NCBI RefSeq assembly: GCF_036014175.1
Contig: NZ_CP107917.1
Location: 9,385,955 to 9,449,954, forward strand
Direction of reading: 5' to 3'
Source: Streptomyces sp. NBC_00443
GTDB lineage: Bacteria; Actinomycetota; Actinomycetes; Streptomycetales; Streptomycetaceae
Length of the DNA: 64,000 nucleotides
The notes beneath the pieces are model-generated. The model saw only the letters and a list, made by a program, of their open reading frames with translations. It made no database searches and had not been told where the DNA came from. The position numbers were made by a program, and so were the translations under genes. Shown here piece by piece: positions 44,552 to 53,037 of the stretch (position 1 is the first letter of the stretch; each line of letters opens with the position of its first letter).

Positions 44552-44907
44552 AAACCCACAACGGCCCTCCGGCCGCAGACGACGCGGTCGGGGGCCCGCC
44601 ATGCCTGGGAGTCAGGTCCACCAGCTGGCGGACAGCGCAGTCCAGCCGTGGCCGATCCGATGGATCAAGGAAGCGTCATTCCCATCAGCCAACGTGTCGG
44701 CGCTACGGCGCGCTTCGTCGTAGATCCGGTCTACGCGTAGGACGCCCTGCCCAACGCTGGGTTGTGGAGCCTCGTCTCTTCACCTTCGGTTGACCGCTCG
44801 TCCAGGTGAGCGGCATGTCTGATCATCGGTCTGTGTGGTTGGAGGAATTGCTCGCTCCCTTTGCGGAGTCGGGTGACCTCTCTTTCTTCGTGGAAAGGCA
44901 CATCGCC
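44552..44907. other. intergenic, nothing recognised
   Basis: No protein family, RNA or repeat was seen. A plus-strand frame starting at 44806 runs into the following small gene, but its first part lacks codon bias. Confidence 0.35.
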
Positions 44908-45093
44908 ATGCGTCGTCGTACCGCTGCCGTCATCCTGGGAACCGCCGCGATCCTCGGTGCACTTGCCGTACCCGCCACTGCCGCACCCGCGGTAGGCACC
45001 GTCGAAACTGCCGCCGCCAACGTCGTCGACGTGGCCCGCAATGCGGTCACCGGTGTCGAGGTGACCGTCGACAACATCACCAGCGGCCTGTAG
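44908..45093 (+). CDS. small secreted protein
   Basis: Sixty-one residues with a Sec signal peptide (MRRRTAAVILGTAAILGALA, cleavage likely after PATA at about residue 27) and a short mature part AVGTVETAAANVVDVARNAV and TGVEVTVDNITSGL. GGAAAGG lies upstream of the ATG at 44908. The mature peptide of about 35 residues is amphipathic and hydrophobic; no family recognised. Confidence 0.6.
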   Translation: MRRRTAAVILGTAAILGALAVPATAAPAVGTVETAAANVVDVARNAVTGVEVTVDNITSGL

Positions 45094-45202
45094 CCGACCC
45101 CGGTACGGGTTGCGCCAGGCTTGCCGCCTGCGTCGAGGGACCAGGTAGCTGGCCTGGCTGTCGGCGCGGGCGGCATCTGCCTAGGACTTCCCAATCAGGA
45201 AG

Positions 45203-46404
45203 TCAAGCGGCCATCGTGACTGGTGGTGCAACTCGATAGCACGCTCCGTCGCGGATCATGGCCCAGAGGACGTTGGCTCTGCGCCGGGCGAGTGACAGGA
45301 CGGCTTGCTTGTGCCCCTTCCCTCAGCGCGCTTGCGTTCGTAGTACGCCCGTGACGCGGGGCACGATCGCAGGCTGGCCATGGAGGACAGGTAGAAGGCC
45401 CGCAGGAGTCCGCGGTGGCAGCGGCGTGGTCGGCGCACGTTGTCGCTGACGCGGCCGGAGTCGCGAGGCACCGGTGACAGGCCGGCGAACGCCGCCAGAC
45501 GGTCGGCAGTGCCGAATGCTTCCATATCGCCGCCGGTTGCGGCGATGAAGGTGGCTCCGAGCATGGCGCCCAAGCCGGGCAATCTACGGATCACCTCGGC
45601 GTGCGGGTGCTCGTGAAACCGGGCCTCGATGAGTGCGTCCAGCTCGGCGATCTCCTCTTCGAGGGTCATCACCCCTTTCGCCAGGCGGGCCACCATTGAC
45701 GCGGCGAGCTCGCCAGGCAGCGAAAGTGTGCTGGGCCTGGCCGCTTCAACGGCGACCTGGGCGAGCGTGGTGGCACCTTTGACCTTGCGGTTCTTCAGCC
45801 AGGTCTCGATGCGCTTGACGCCGCTACGCCGAATGGCCGCCGGCGTCTGGTAGCCAGTCAACAGCAGGACGGGCCCCGTGTTCGTCAGGCTGAGGGCCCG
45901 TTCCAAACCCGGGCAGATCTCCAGGAGTTGCTCCCGGAGCCGGTTGATCTGGCGGGTGCGATCGTTGACGAGGTCGGTGCGGTGTCGGACCAAAATCGTG
46001 AGGTCGAGGGCTATCTCATCGCCTGGCCGGAGCACGCCGAGGTCCTTGCGCATGCAGGCCTGGTCGGCGATGACAAAGGCGTCTTTGGCGTCCGTCTTGC
46101 CCTGGCCGCGGCAAGCAGTTGATGCCTGGTGAACAGCGAGGCCGGTGAGATAGACCATCGGCTGGCCGTGACCCAGCAGCAGGCCGATGAGCAGCGCTGC
46201 ACCGCCGTGGTTAATGTCCACCGCCCACACCGCGTCCTCGGAAAGCGCGAGGACGTCGCCGATCAGCTCCAGGAGCGCAGACTCGTCGTTCAGCACCCGT
46301 CGCGAGAGCAGGCGCTCACCTTGCGCGTCGATCACCACGCAATGGTGATGTTCCTTGCCGATGTCCACGCCGGCCCAGATCTCGGGCACGGCCACCTCCG
46401 CCAA
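45203..46404 (-). mobile_element. IS110-family transposase gene with late frameshift
   Basis: The minus-strand gene has the IS110 N-terminal DEDD nuclease (EIWAGVDIGKEHHHCVVIDA, then QGKTDAKDAFVIADQACMRK) and the C-terminal transposase_20 domain (IRRLPGLGAMLGATFIAATG, LAAFAGLSPVPRDSGRVSDN). The catalytic Ser region is near RDSGRVSD. At about 45325 a frameshift splits the tail: YYERKRAEG is followed in the next frame by AVLSLARRRANVLWAMIRDG and ends MAA at 45203. Family ends have no long inverted repeats, so boundaries were not defined. Confidence 0.85.
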
Positions 46405-46724
46405 CTCGTCGTCGCAACAGTCCCACAGACGACCTCGCCGACGTTGTCCTACACAGCGATCAAGTCGCGTATCACAGTTAGCGGTCGAGTCGTCGCGGGG
46501 CCCCGAGCGGCCAAGCCATTTGAGTCATCCAACGGCGACAAGCTCACAGCCATACCCAGAACCCCCGGGCCGACGATCTTACGAAATGACCGCCTCAGAC
46601 CCACGCTTGGAAGGTCGGACAAGCTCAGACTCAGGGATTCCACGCCCGCTGCGACGGGGCCGGCGACACCTACCGGCAGGGCAGCCGACTCGCTGAACGG
46701 CCCTGCCCGGAGCAGGCTGGGGGC
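46405..46724 (-). other. 5' non-coding flank of the IS110 gene, possible bridge-RNA region
   Basis: This 320-base stretch upstream of the IS110 transposase contains no convincing gene. In IS110-group elements the left-end non-coding DNA before the transposase encodes a structured bridge RNA that specifies target and donor. Location and size fit, but the RNA fold and the true element end were not determined here. Confidence 0.35.
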
Positions 46725-46949
46725 GTGACCAGCGCGCCGATCGTCGTACACCAGCCCTCCCGCACCGGTGGCCGGAGTGTCACTTTGCACGCGCACGACC
46801 GTGTCGAGATCCTCGGCACCGCCTACAGCGACCACGACCTGGTGGTGTTCCTCGAAGCCGCGGGCATGGAGGATCCCGAGGGGCTGCTGGACGATCCGCG
46901 GTGGGTGGAATGGCGCGGAGGCGGCCCACATGAGTGGAGTGGGGTCTGA
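46725..46949 (+). CDS. small conserved protein of unknown function
   Basis: Seventy-four residues: TSAPIVVHQPSRTGGRSVTL, HAHDRVEILGTAYSDHDLVV, FLEAAGMEDPEGLLDDPRWV, EWRGGGPHEW. The reading has strong high-GC codon bias and matches a small Streptomyces protein type I recall (pattern GxAHSDxDLVxFLxxAGLxDPxxLLDDPxWVEW). GTG at 46725 starts it. No membrane segment; function unknown. Confidence 0.6.
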   Translation: MTSAPIVVHQPSRTGGRSVTLHAHDRVEILGTAYSDHDLVVFLEAAGMEDPEGLLDDPRWVEWRGGGPHEWSGV

Positions 46950-47092
46950 GCGTCTGCGCGCGTACGGACCCAGCGCAGAAGGTCGACAGGGCGGCATGGC
47001 GGGCAGCAGCCCGGCCCACACCTGGAGTGCGTTCGTGAATGGCCGGCCCCTACGCGTGCCCCCAAGTGCGCTGGCGTGCCGGGGAGGCGTCG

Positions 47093-47230
47093 TCAGGGCG
47101 CGTGGTCGCTGTTGGCAGGGATTGCGTTCTGGGCGGGTTCGAGGGGTGGGAAGAGCCAGTTCTCGAACGCGTCCAGGGCGAAGAGGGCGGCCATCATCAG
47201 GAGGGGAAGTACGAGCGCGAGCACGATCAC
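47093..47230 (-). CDS. small single-pass membrane protein
   Basis: Forty-five residues: one hydrophobic helix (VIVLALVLPLLMMAALFALD) followed by FENWLFPPLEPAQNAIPANS. AGGGAGGT three to four bases before the GTG at 47230 supports translation. This is the common Streptomyces pattern of a tiny membrane protein ending in FEDxLFPP. Function unknown. Confidence 0.65.
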   Translation of the reverse strand: MIVLALVLPLLMMAALFALDAFENWLFPPLEPAQNAIPANSDHAP

Positions 47231-47769
47231 GGGACCTCCCTTGGCCGGTGAGCCTTGGGCTAAGCAGGTGACCGGATTCCAGGATGGGGCCGAATGGCTT
47301 ACCGCGCACGTCGGTGCCGCCCGCGCTGCGTCGTGAACGAGTGAGTGCATGGGGTGCCATGTAACACACGAATGGTCTGTGCGGGAGACACAGGTTCCTT
47401 CATCACTGCGACAAGGGTTGCGCATCTGGTTGCGCTAGGGGTTGCGCCTACTGTTGCGCGCCCCGGCGGTCCGCCGCCGTGCCTGTGCAGGTCACCACAT
47501 GGGTCCGGCGTGGTCGAGCCTTTGACATCCCCGTCGGCCGCTTTGCCCATGCCCTGGCTTGAGTTGAGGAGAGGAAGGGCGGGATGGGCGCCGCGGCCGC
47601 TGCCGGGGCTCGGGGCGCGCACGGGTGCGGCGGCCGGGGGTCAGGAGTTGTCGGGGGCGGATTCGGTGATGTGGTCGAAGCCCCCGCAGTCAAGGCGTCA
47701 GCTCCTGGGCGGCTCCGCACAGCGTGCCCAGGCGGCCCTGCGCGCGAGCCCAGGCCATCGCGGTCCACC
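47231..47769. other. 540 bases without a recognised gene
   Basis: Mostly low-complexity Pro/Ala-coding frames on both strands without homology. The promoter of the tiny membrane gene should lie at its left edge. Confidence 0.35.
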
Positions 47770-48552
47770 TCAGCTGCTGCTCGCGGACAGCAGGAGGTGG
47801 GCGACGCGGCTGGGGTCGTCGGACATGGGTGAGTGCCCGCAGCCGTGCAGTCGGAGATGACGGGCCCCGGGCAGGAGCCGAGTCGCGCGGCGTGCTTGGT
47901 GCAGCGGTGTCAGGAGATCGCGGGTGCCCCATGCGACGGTGACGGGGACATCGGGGGCGAAGCCACGGAGCCGGTAGTTGTGGGCTGCCCGGCGTGTGGC
48001 TTCGAAGCCGGGTGAGCGGACCAGGTTGCGAAGGGCGCCGTCGGCTGCCTCTGCTGTCATCTGCCAGGGCCGCGCGACGAGTTGCCAGAATGCGAGTGTG
48101 CGGCCCAGCGGATTGCCGGTCACTCGTGCCCTATGCCCGCCGAGGCTCTCCGCCATCATGCGCGCGACCCGAAGCGAGCCGAGGGCATAGGCCGCTTCGG
48201 GGCCGGTCCACAGGCCGATGGGGGACAGTGCGACAGCGTTGCTGACGGCGCCTGTCCGGGCGAGTTCGAGTGCGACGGCCCCGCCGAGCGAGTTGCCGAC
48301 GATGGGCGGGCGCGTGAGGCCGACTGTGGAGAACCACTTGGCGACCTCGGCAGCCAGTGCGTGGACGGTGGGGGTGGTGCTGTCCGGCAGCGGTGGGCTG
48401 TCGCCGAATCCCGGCAGGTCGACGGCCACGACCTCGCGTTCACGAGCAAGCAGGTCGATGACGGGTGCCCAGCCCTCCCGGTCCAGCTGGCGGATCACGA
48501 CCAGGGCCGGGCCGCTGCCGCGACGCCTGCTGACGAGCTGGATATTCGACAT
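47770..48552 (-). CDS. alpha/beta-fold hydrolase
   Basis: A 260-residue hydrolase with the nucleophile elbow GNSLGGAVALEL (Ser near residue 92), an acid in VAWGTRDLLTPLHQARR and the catalytic His in HGCGHSPMSDDP. The usual oxyanion motif HG after strand 3 is replaced: the sequence reads VVIRQLDREGWAPVIDLLA where members have LLHG. This is either a divergent oxyanion hole or local damage. The ATG at 48552 fits. Substrate unknown. Confidence 0.82.
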   Translation of the reverse strand: MSNIQLVSRRRGSGPALVVIRQLDREGWAPVIDLLAREREVVAVDLPGFGDSPPLPDSTTPTVHALAAEVAKWFSTVGLTRPPIVGNSLGGAVALELARTGAVSNAVALSPIGLWTGPEAAYALGSLRVARMMAESLGGHRARVTGNPLGRTLAFWQLVARPWQMTAEAADGALRNLVRSPGFEATRRAAHNYRLRGFAPDVPVTVAWGTRDLLTPLHQARRATRLLPGARHLRLHGCGHSPMSDDPSRVAHLLLSASSS

Positions 48553-48668
48553 GCCGGGATCGTACGGTGATGGGAGGCATCGAATGAGTTGATTGAGGCT
48601 TGCGCGCGTCGGGCGGGCGTCCACAGCCGTCGACCGGCCCACGGCAGCGCTTTTGCCGAAGGCTTGAC

Positions 48669-49031
48669 TCAGCCCTGCGACGTGAGGTGGTCGATGACCG
48701 CGGTGAACTCATCTGTCGGGGAGAAGTCCACGTACTCGCAGTCCTCGAGGGCCACGGGGGCGTGTCCGGGCGGCCAGTAGAACGCCTGTCCCGCCTCGTA
48801 GACCTCCTCACCGTCCTTCGTCACCATCTTCAGCCGGCCTTTGATCATGTACCCCCAGTGAGGGCACTGACAGAGGTCATCGGTCAGTCCCTTCAGGGCC
48901 GGCCGCAGGTCTGTCCCCTGAGGCAGTTGTACGAAGGCCACGGACAGGTCTCCGCCGACCGCCCGCGTACGGAGTTCGACGCCTCCGCCCTCGATTGCGA
49001 CTGGTGTGTCCTGCCGGGTTGTCCCTGTCAT
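48669..49031 (-). CDS. cupin-domain protein
   Basis: The 120-residue protein carries a single cupin barrel: LTDDLCQCPHWGYMIKGRLK, then MVTKDGEEVYEAGQAFYWPP and GHAPVALEDCEYVDFSP. The metal ligands are partly conserved (CPHWG for the usual HxH, GHAP). It resembles small Streptomyces cupins of unknown function. The ATG at 49031 follows a GAGG at six bases. It is downstream of the ABM-like gene and upstream of the hydrolase, all on the minus strand but with 100-350-base gaps. Confidence 0.75.
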   Translation of the reverse strand: MTGTTRQDTPVAIEGGGVELRTRAVGGDLSVAFVQLPQGTDLRPALKGLTDDLCQCPHWGYMIKGRLKMVTKDGEEVYEAGQAFYWPPGHAPVALEDCEYVDFSPTDEFTAVIDHLTSQG

Positions 49032-49380
49032 TGCTGCCTCGCTTCGTTCGTGGTGCGGCAGTGTGTCTCGCTTCCAGGCTGGCCGCGGCGGTCGGGGCTC
49101 GCCAGGCGGGCCCACGGGCTGCCGGCCCGCCTCCCGCCGCTCCCCTCGCCGCGATCCAGCTCTGGCTGCGCTGACCACGAGTCGGTCCAAGCCCGGGCGC
49201 AGGACCGCAAGGCTCGCACCGGGGCGGCTGGCGTGCGTCATGAGAAGAAGATCACCGAGCGCTCCTTGACGTCGTCGCAGTCGGAGTCTGCGAAGACCGT
49301 GGCGGTGGCGTTGGTGCGGTTCTGCGGGGCGAAGGCCGAGGAGCCAGCGCTGACGAGGCCCCTAGCGCGGAAGGTGTACC
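49032..49380. other. intergenic, nothing recognised
   Basis: Neither strand encodes a recognisable protein. It likely holds the cupin promoter. Confidence 0.35.
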
Positions 49381-49686
49381 TCAGGAGCTGGCGCCGCTGA
49401 CCCCGGGGGCGACGAAGCGCCGGTGCAGGGGGTAGAACTTCGGCTCGGGGTCGCTTTGTACACCCAGTTCGCCCGTGAGTACGGGGGCGATCCTGGCCTC
49501 GATGAACCGGTTGAAGTGGTCCTCCGACTCCCAGATGTCCATCACGTTGAGGCCGCCGTGGACGAACCAGGCGGCGTGCAGCACGCACCCGTCCGGTGCG
49601 TCTTCTTCCCAGCGCACCCTCTGGCGCACCGCGTCGTACACGTCGGGCGTGATCTCGGGCCAGGAAAAGGTCATCACGACTGCCAT
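49381..49686 (-). CDS. ABM-fold small protein
   Basis: A 101-residue protein beginning MAVVMTFSWPEITPDVYDAV, with LHAAWFVHGGLNVMDIWESE, DHFNRFIEARIAPVL and KFYPLHRRFVAPG. The order of strand, helix and WESxxxFxxF matches the dimeric alpha-beta barrel (ABM-like) group, distantly like the product of 42962-43237. GGAA precedes the ATG at 49686. Role unknown. Confidence 0.72.
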   Translation of the reverse strand: MAVVMTFSWPEITPDVYDAVRQRVRWEEDAPDGCVLHAAWFVHGGLNVMDIWESEDHFNRFIEARIAPVLTGELGVQSDPEPKFYPLHRRFVAPGVSGASS

Positions 49687-50386
49687 GGAGTTTCCTTTCG
49701 ACCGCCTGGACACGCCGCGGCCGGAACGCCCGCGGCATAGCACTGAGAAGCTAAGCCGCTGGTATCGCCGGTGCACTCCGGGGCGTCCATCCGAGAAGGG
49801 TGCGTGTCCGCGGGCAGAACGGGCCAGCCACCCCTCTCAGCCAAGCCGGCCAGTTCCTTCCTGGCGCGGCCGGACACCGGCGTGCGAGAAGACGGGGGCC
49901 TCCGACAGGCCGAGCGTACGTGTCCAGGATCGGTTTTTGTGATCGGTTCACGGATGGCTGAGCTGGGCTGATCAGTTCGTGTGTCTGGCTGTGTTCGGGG
50001 GGGGGCGGGCGGCGGGAGGTGATCGCTGGGTGGCTGAAGGTGTTGGTTGTGGTGGCAGTCTGAGCTGTGGGTTTGTCAGGTATCAGGGTCGTTGATCAGT
50101 TGTAGCCGTCTTCTTCTGAGAGTTGGTCACTTTCTCTGATCGCGGGTATGCGCCGGGCCGCATCGTCGGGTGTCGTCGAGATGCCTGGCAGGACGGAGCG
50201 AGGGTTCCGCAGCCGGCGCCGGTAGGCGTTGTTACGAAAATACTCTCTTGCCCTGCTGGAGAGCCCTCCTGCTTATCGCGCCTCTGAGCTGCGGGAACGC
50301 GGCTTCGATACCGGGAACCGGTCTTGCTTGGGCTGTACCTGGCTATGCTCGCCTTGGTGGTGGCACACATGTGCCTGCACCAGACG
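49687..50386. other. 700-base non-coding stretch before the four-gene cassette
   Basis: The part 49930-50280 is clearly less GC-rich than the surroundings and has no coding frame. A run of nine G lies near 49998. No tRNA was found, although the position next to an accessory cassette prompted a search. It may be a regulatory or attachment region. Confidence 0.4.
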
Positions 50387-50412
50387 ACCCCGCCTTCTCC
50401 GGCGGGGTTTTT
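50387..50412 (+). terminator. intrinsic terminator
   Basis: CCCCGCC (50388-50394), a six-base loop, and GGCGGGG (50401-50407) form a perfect stem followed by five T. No gene on the plus strand was found immediately upstream. Confidence 0.75.
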
Positions 50413-50421
50413 CATGCCTCA

Positions 50422-50467
50422 CGCCGATGGCCCCGACGCGAAGACGCGTCGGGGCCATCGGCGTTTT
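50422..50467 (+). terminator. strong hairpin terminator
   Basis: CGCCGATGGCCCCGACGCG (50422-50440) is followed by AAGA and its exact 19-base complement (50445-50463), then TTTT. It lies only 22 bases before the next ATG (50490), so it isolates the cassette from upstream transcription or acts as an attenuator. Confidence 0.8.
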
Positions 50468-50489
50468 CGGTCTCGAAGGAGCGAAGCTG

Positions 50490-50813
50490 ATGTCTGACGT
50501 CCCGTGGGCAGTTGTGGCGGTGGTGGGGTTGCTCGCCCTGGTCTGTCTGGCCGCGCTTGTCGCCCACGCCGTTCTGGCTGCGTTGGCTATCCGCCGTGCG
50601 CGGCTGGAAGATCTGCCGGTCATGCTGGACAGCAGCGGGCGGACGCTTCTGGGGCTCTTCAAGTCGCTGCGGGTGGGAGTCGGGCAGGCTGGCCTCAGTG
50701 CGGGACCGGGGGCAGGCCCGCAGGGGCCGGTGGCCGATCCCGCACTCTCCGGCGGTGCGACGTCGCCGGACAGTACGGCAGTTGCGGAGCCGGGCGGGGG
50801 AGGAGCGCAGTGA
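50490..50813 (+). CDS. membrane-anchored protein of unknown function (cassette gene 1)
   Basis: The 107-residue protein has an N-terminal membrane helix (VPWAVVAVVGLLALVCLAAL, residues about 4-34) and a basic RRARLEDLPVMLDSSGRTLL segment that should face the cytoplasm. A Gly/Pro/Ala-rich tail follows. GAAGGAG eight bases upstream supports the ATG at 50490. Its stop overlaps the next start (GTGA at 50810-50813), so the two are coupled. No family recognised. Confidence 0.6.
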   Translation: MSDVPWAVVAVVGLLALVCLAALVAHAVLAALAIRRARLEDLPVMLDSSGRTLLGLFKSLRVGVGQAGLSAGPGAGPQGPVADPALSGGATSPDSTAVAEPGGGGAQ

Positions 50814-51955
50814 GGCGAGAACAGTACTGGCCGGACAAGGATCCCGTCAGCCGCCGGATCGGCGATGACGTCCTCGGGCGTGCCCTGCGCAAGGTGTTGC
50901 GGGACTCCGAACGGCGACTCCTGCTCGACTATCTGCACGGGGCTCCACTCGTGCAGATGGCCCGACAGTTCGGGTGGACGGTAGAGGGCTTGCAGGAGCT
51001 CATCAGGAGCCTGCTGATCAGGCTGCGGGACTCGGAGTTCGGGCCCCAGCTGCGTGAGGAGCTGTTGAGCCGGACGGGTCCGCAGCACTCGGCCCTGGTC
51101 TGGGAGGGTGTCAAAGAGGTACCTGTCCATCGGTGCCAGCGTGTCGGCTGTACCACGCCGCCCTTCGTGCAAAAGGCCCGCGGGCGTACGCGCAAGTACT
51201 GCAGCGACGCGTGCAAGCAGGCTGCCTACCGCAGTGCGCGGGCTGAGCAGCCCGCCAAGCGCGCAGTAGCTCCCGCAGCGCTGTCCAACCCATGGTTCAG
51301 GGTGGCGCGCCCACGGAAAGGGCGGCGCATGCCCTACCGCTTCCTCGACTACACAGACACTGAGGCGGCGTTCCCTGACATCCAGGACGTCAAGCGGGCC
51401 ATGCCGGAAAGCAGCGAGGACAGCGAGTACTTCCGATGGAAGCTGTCCGAGTGGATGCCTTCGCAGGGTCGGCCGGAGGGCCTGGGGACGCAGGGGGTCG
51501 GTGCCAAGGCTGCCGAGGGCATGGAGAGGATCGGCTTTTGGGTGGTGGACGGCAACGGCAGGATGCGCGCGTTGCGGGATTTGCGCACAGTCATTCCTGC
51601 ACGGGATCTGCGACGGACTGCGCGGCCCGACGGTTCAGCGTGGCCGGAGCTCGCTGCGCTCGATTCACTGTTCAGAAAGAGGGGCAGCCGGCGCGTGCGT
51701 GGCTCCGCTCGTGGAGCCGCCCCCTCTGAACCGCGGCGTGCGCCGACTTTCCCAAGCGGTCACAGGCGCTCTCGCCGGAGGCGGGTGCCAAGCCTGTCTT
51801 ACCCCTTGCCAGTCGTCTCGTCAGTGCCGAACAACCCTGGGTACTGCCCGCGCTGGAACCGGTCCCGAGAGCGCCGGCAGCAGGCCGCGCGGCCGATAGC
51901 ACGGAAGGCCAACACGCCTACGTCTACTGCGCGCCCAACTCGGCTAGAGCGGTGA
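50810..51955 (+). CDS. protein with sigma-4-like HTH and Cys cluster (cassette gene 2)
   Basis: Up to 381 residues. Residues 10-80 (RIGDDVLGRALRKVLRDSER, LLDYLHGAPLVQMARQFGWT, VEGLQELIRSLLIRLRDSEF) resemble a sigma-70 region-4 helix-turn-helix. Residues about 105-140 (HRCQRVGCTTPPFVQK, then RKYCSDACKQAAYRSAR) have a Cx4C...CxxxC cluster like CGNR-type zinc ribbons. A third part (YRFLDYTDTEAAFPDIQDVK, WKLSEWMPSQ, FWVVDGNGRMRALRDLRTV) is unknown. From about residue 290 the sequence becomes Arg/Ser/Pro-rich. A frameshift near 51670 that ends the protein near 51729 is possible. A nucleic-acid-binding role is likely; the function is unknown. Confidence 0.6.
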   Translation: MRREQYWPDKDPVSRRIGDDVLGRALRKVLRDSERRLLLDYLHGAPLVQMARQFGWTVEGLQELIRSLLIRLRDSEFGPQLREELLSRTGPQHSALVWEGVKEVPVHRCQRVGCTTPPFVQKARGRTRKYCSDACKQAAYRSARAEQPAKRAVAPAALSNPWFRVARPRKGRRMPYRFLDYTDTEAAFPDIQDVKRAMPESSEDSEYFRWKLSEWMPSQGRPEGLGTQGVGAKAAEGMERIGFWVVDGNGRMRALRDLRTVIPARDLRRTARPDGSAWPELAALDSLFRKRGSRRVRGSARGAAPSEPRRAPTFPSGHRRSRRRRVPSLSYPLPVVSSVPNNPGYCPRWNRSRERRQQAARPIARKANTPTSTARPTRLER

Positions 51956-52233
51956 GTAGGCGGCGGTGAGCCTAGCGCGCCTGCTGTTGCTGTTCGACAG
52001 GAACCGTCGTGCGGTGCGCCTGGTGGCGTCGTATCTGGACTCACGGCCCCGGCCGCATGACTGCATGCGGTCGACTGTGGGTGGCAATCAGCGGAAAGGT
52101 TGTCCTGGAAGCTCGTGCGGATGTGCTCCGCCGACCGTTCCGTACCAGCCGATTTGCCAGAAGCAAGGTTTTCAGGATAGGTTGCCGCCACTTTAAAGCT
52201 TGACACATGCAAGGTTTGAGGGGAGGGTGGGAT
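51956..52233. other. spacer inside the cassette
   Basis: About 280 bases with no recognised gene. AAAGCTTGACACATGCAAGG near 52195 is AT-rich and could hold a promoter element (TTGACA at 52200), but no matching -10 was found at 17-18 bases. Confidence 0.35.
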
Positions 52234-52434
52234 ATGACTGATCGGATGGACGTGCTCCTCGCAGCGCTGGACCGTCAGGGATTTAAGAGTCACCAGAGTG
52301 CTCAGGGCTCATGGCGGTTCTCCCGGAACGGCACTGCAGTTCTGGCCGGTCCCGAGCCGGAGACGCCGGGGCAGTGGATCGACCTGATCGTGCAGCTGCG
52401 CAGGGCGGGCTTGGTCTTCCCGGATGAGGACTAG
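52234..52434 (+). CDS. small HicA-like protein (cassette gene 3)
   Basis: Sixty-six residues: MTDRMDVLLAALDRQGFKSH then QSAQGSWRFSRNGTAVLAGP and QWIDLIVQLRRAGLVFP. The order helix, strand, strand, strand, helix and the pattern LLxxLxxxGF...GSWxF resemble the HicA/dsRBD-like fold. The catalytic His of HicA toxins (usually GSHxxF) is not at its place: GSWRF has Trp, with a His earlier (KSHQSA). GGGAGGG precedes the ATG at 52234. Toxin activity should not be assumed. Confidence 0.55.
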   Translation: MTDRMDVLLAALDRQGFKSHQSAQGSWRFSRNGTAVLAGPEPETPGQWIDLIVQLRRAGLVFPDED

Positions 52435-52528
52435 GCCCAGGTGCAGGCGGGGGCCAGAAGGCCGGGCCCCCGCCCCGTCCATCCGAGCACTGCCAGATGA
52501 ACCGGATAGAGGAGGAGAGGAGAAGGAA

Positions 52529-53035
52529 ATGGGACAAGAGTGGCGGGCATCCGTAACTGTGGGCGCTGTGGGCACCTTCAGGGATGAGCAGTTCGAAGAG
52601 CTACGCCGGTACTGCGCTGGCGTCGTCAGGCACGAGGCTGATACTGAGCTCCTCTACCTGGTATGGCGTCTGGTAGCACCCAGCTTGTCGGAAGCCACGC
52701 AAGAGGCTCTCGAGGCCGCAACTGAAGGCCTCAGTGCTGCGCTAGGCCAAAGGCCTCGGCTGACGGACCTGCGAGTGGTCACTGCTGAGCAGGCAAACGC
52801 TGAGCGAGATCATCCGAAGGAACAGGACCTCATGGGGTACCGGGAAGCTGCTGCGGAGTTGGGCGTTACCCGCCAGAGGGTGGCTCAACTGGACGGCAGC
52901 CATCCGGACTTCCCACGCCCCATTGGCCGCATTGGTGCTGGTCCCGTCTTCACCGCCGATTCCATTCGGTCTTTCGCCACGAGGTGGGACCGTAGTCCGG
53001 GACGGCGGAGGGAAACCGTGACATCTGCTCATTGA
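52529..53035 (+). CDS. DNA-binding protein, AlpA/MerR-like HTH (cassette gene 4)
   Basis: The 168-residue protein has an N-terminal alpha/beta part (EWRASVTVGAVGTFRDEQFE, RLTDLRVVTAEQANAERDHP). The C-terminal winged HTH of the AlpA/excisionase kind reads LMGYREAAAELGVTRQRVAQ, LDGSHPDFPRPIGRIGAGPV and FTADSIRSFATRW. Such domains occur in phage and mobile-element regulators and in some antitoxins. A long purine tract GGAGGAGAGGAGAAGG precedes the ATG at 52529. It ends directly before a strong hairpin. With the small gene 95 bases upstream it could form a toxin-antitoxin-like pair, which is speculation. Confidence 0.65.
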   Translation: MGQEWRASVTVGAVGTFRDEQFEELRRYCAGVVRHEADTELLYLVWRLVAPSLSEATQEALEAATEGLSAALGQRPRLTDLRVVTAEQANAERDHPKEQDLMGYREAAAELGVTRQRVAQLDGSHPDFPRPIGRIGAGPVFTADSIRSFATRWDRSPGRRRETVTSAH

Positions 53036-53037
53036 GT

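Noticed and set aside
49990..50015. G-rich run as G-quadruplex element
   Set aside because: It is a single run of about nine G followed by short G tracts in a GC-rich genome; also a typical site for read errors.
49690..50390. tRNA gene or attachment site next to the four-gene cassette
   Set aside because: The region was searched for a T-loop GTTCGAATC-type motif and an acceptor stem; none was found. No direct repeat flanking the cassette was seen by eye.
52200..52233. promoter for the HicA-like gene at TTGACA
   Set aside because: TTGACA is present, but no acceptable -10 hexamer lies 16-19 bases downstream and the ATG is too close.
52234..52434. calling this gene a HicA toxin
   Set aside because: Only the fold pattern fits. 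The catalytic His is not at the expected place and no HicB-like partner is recognisable.
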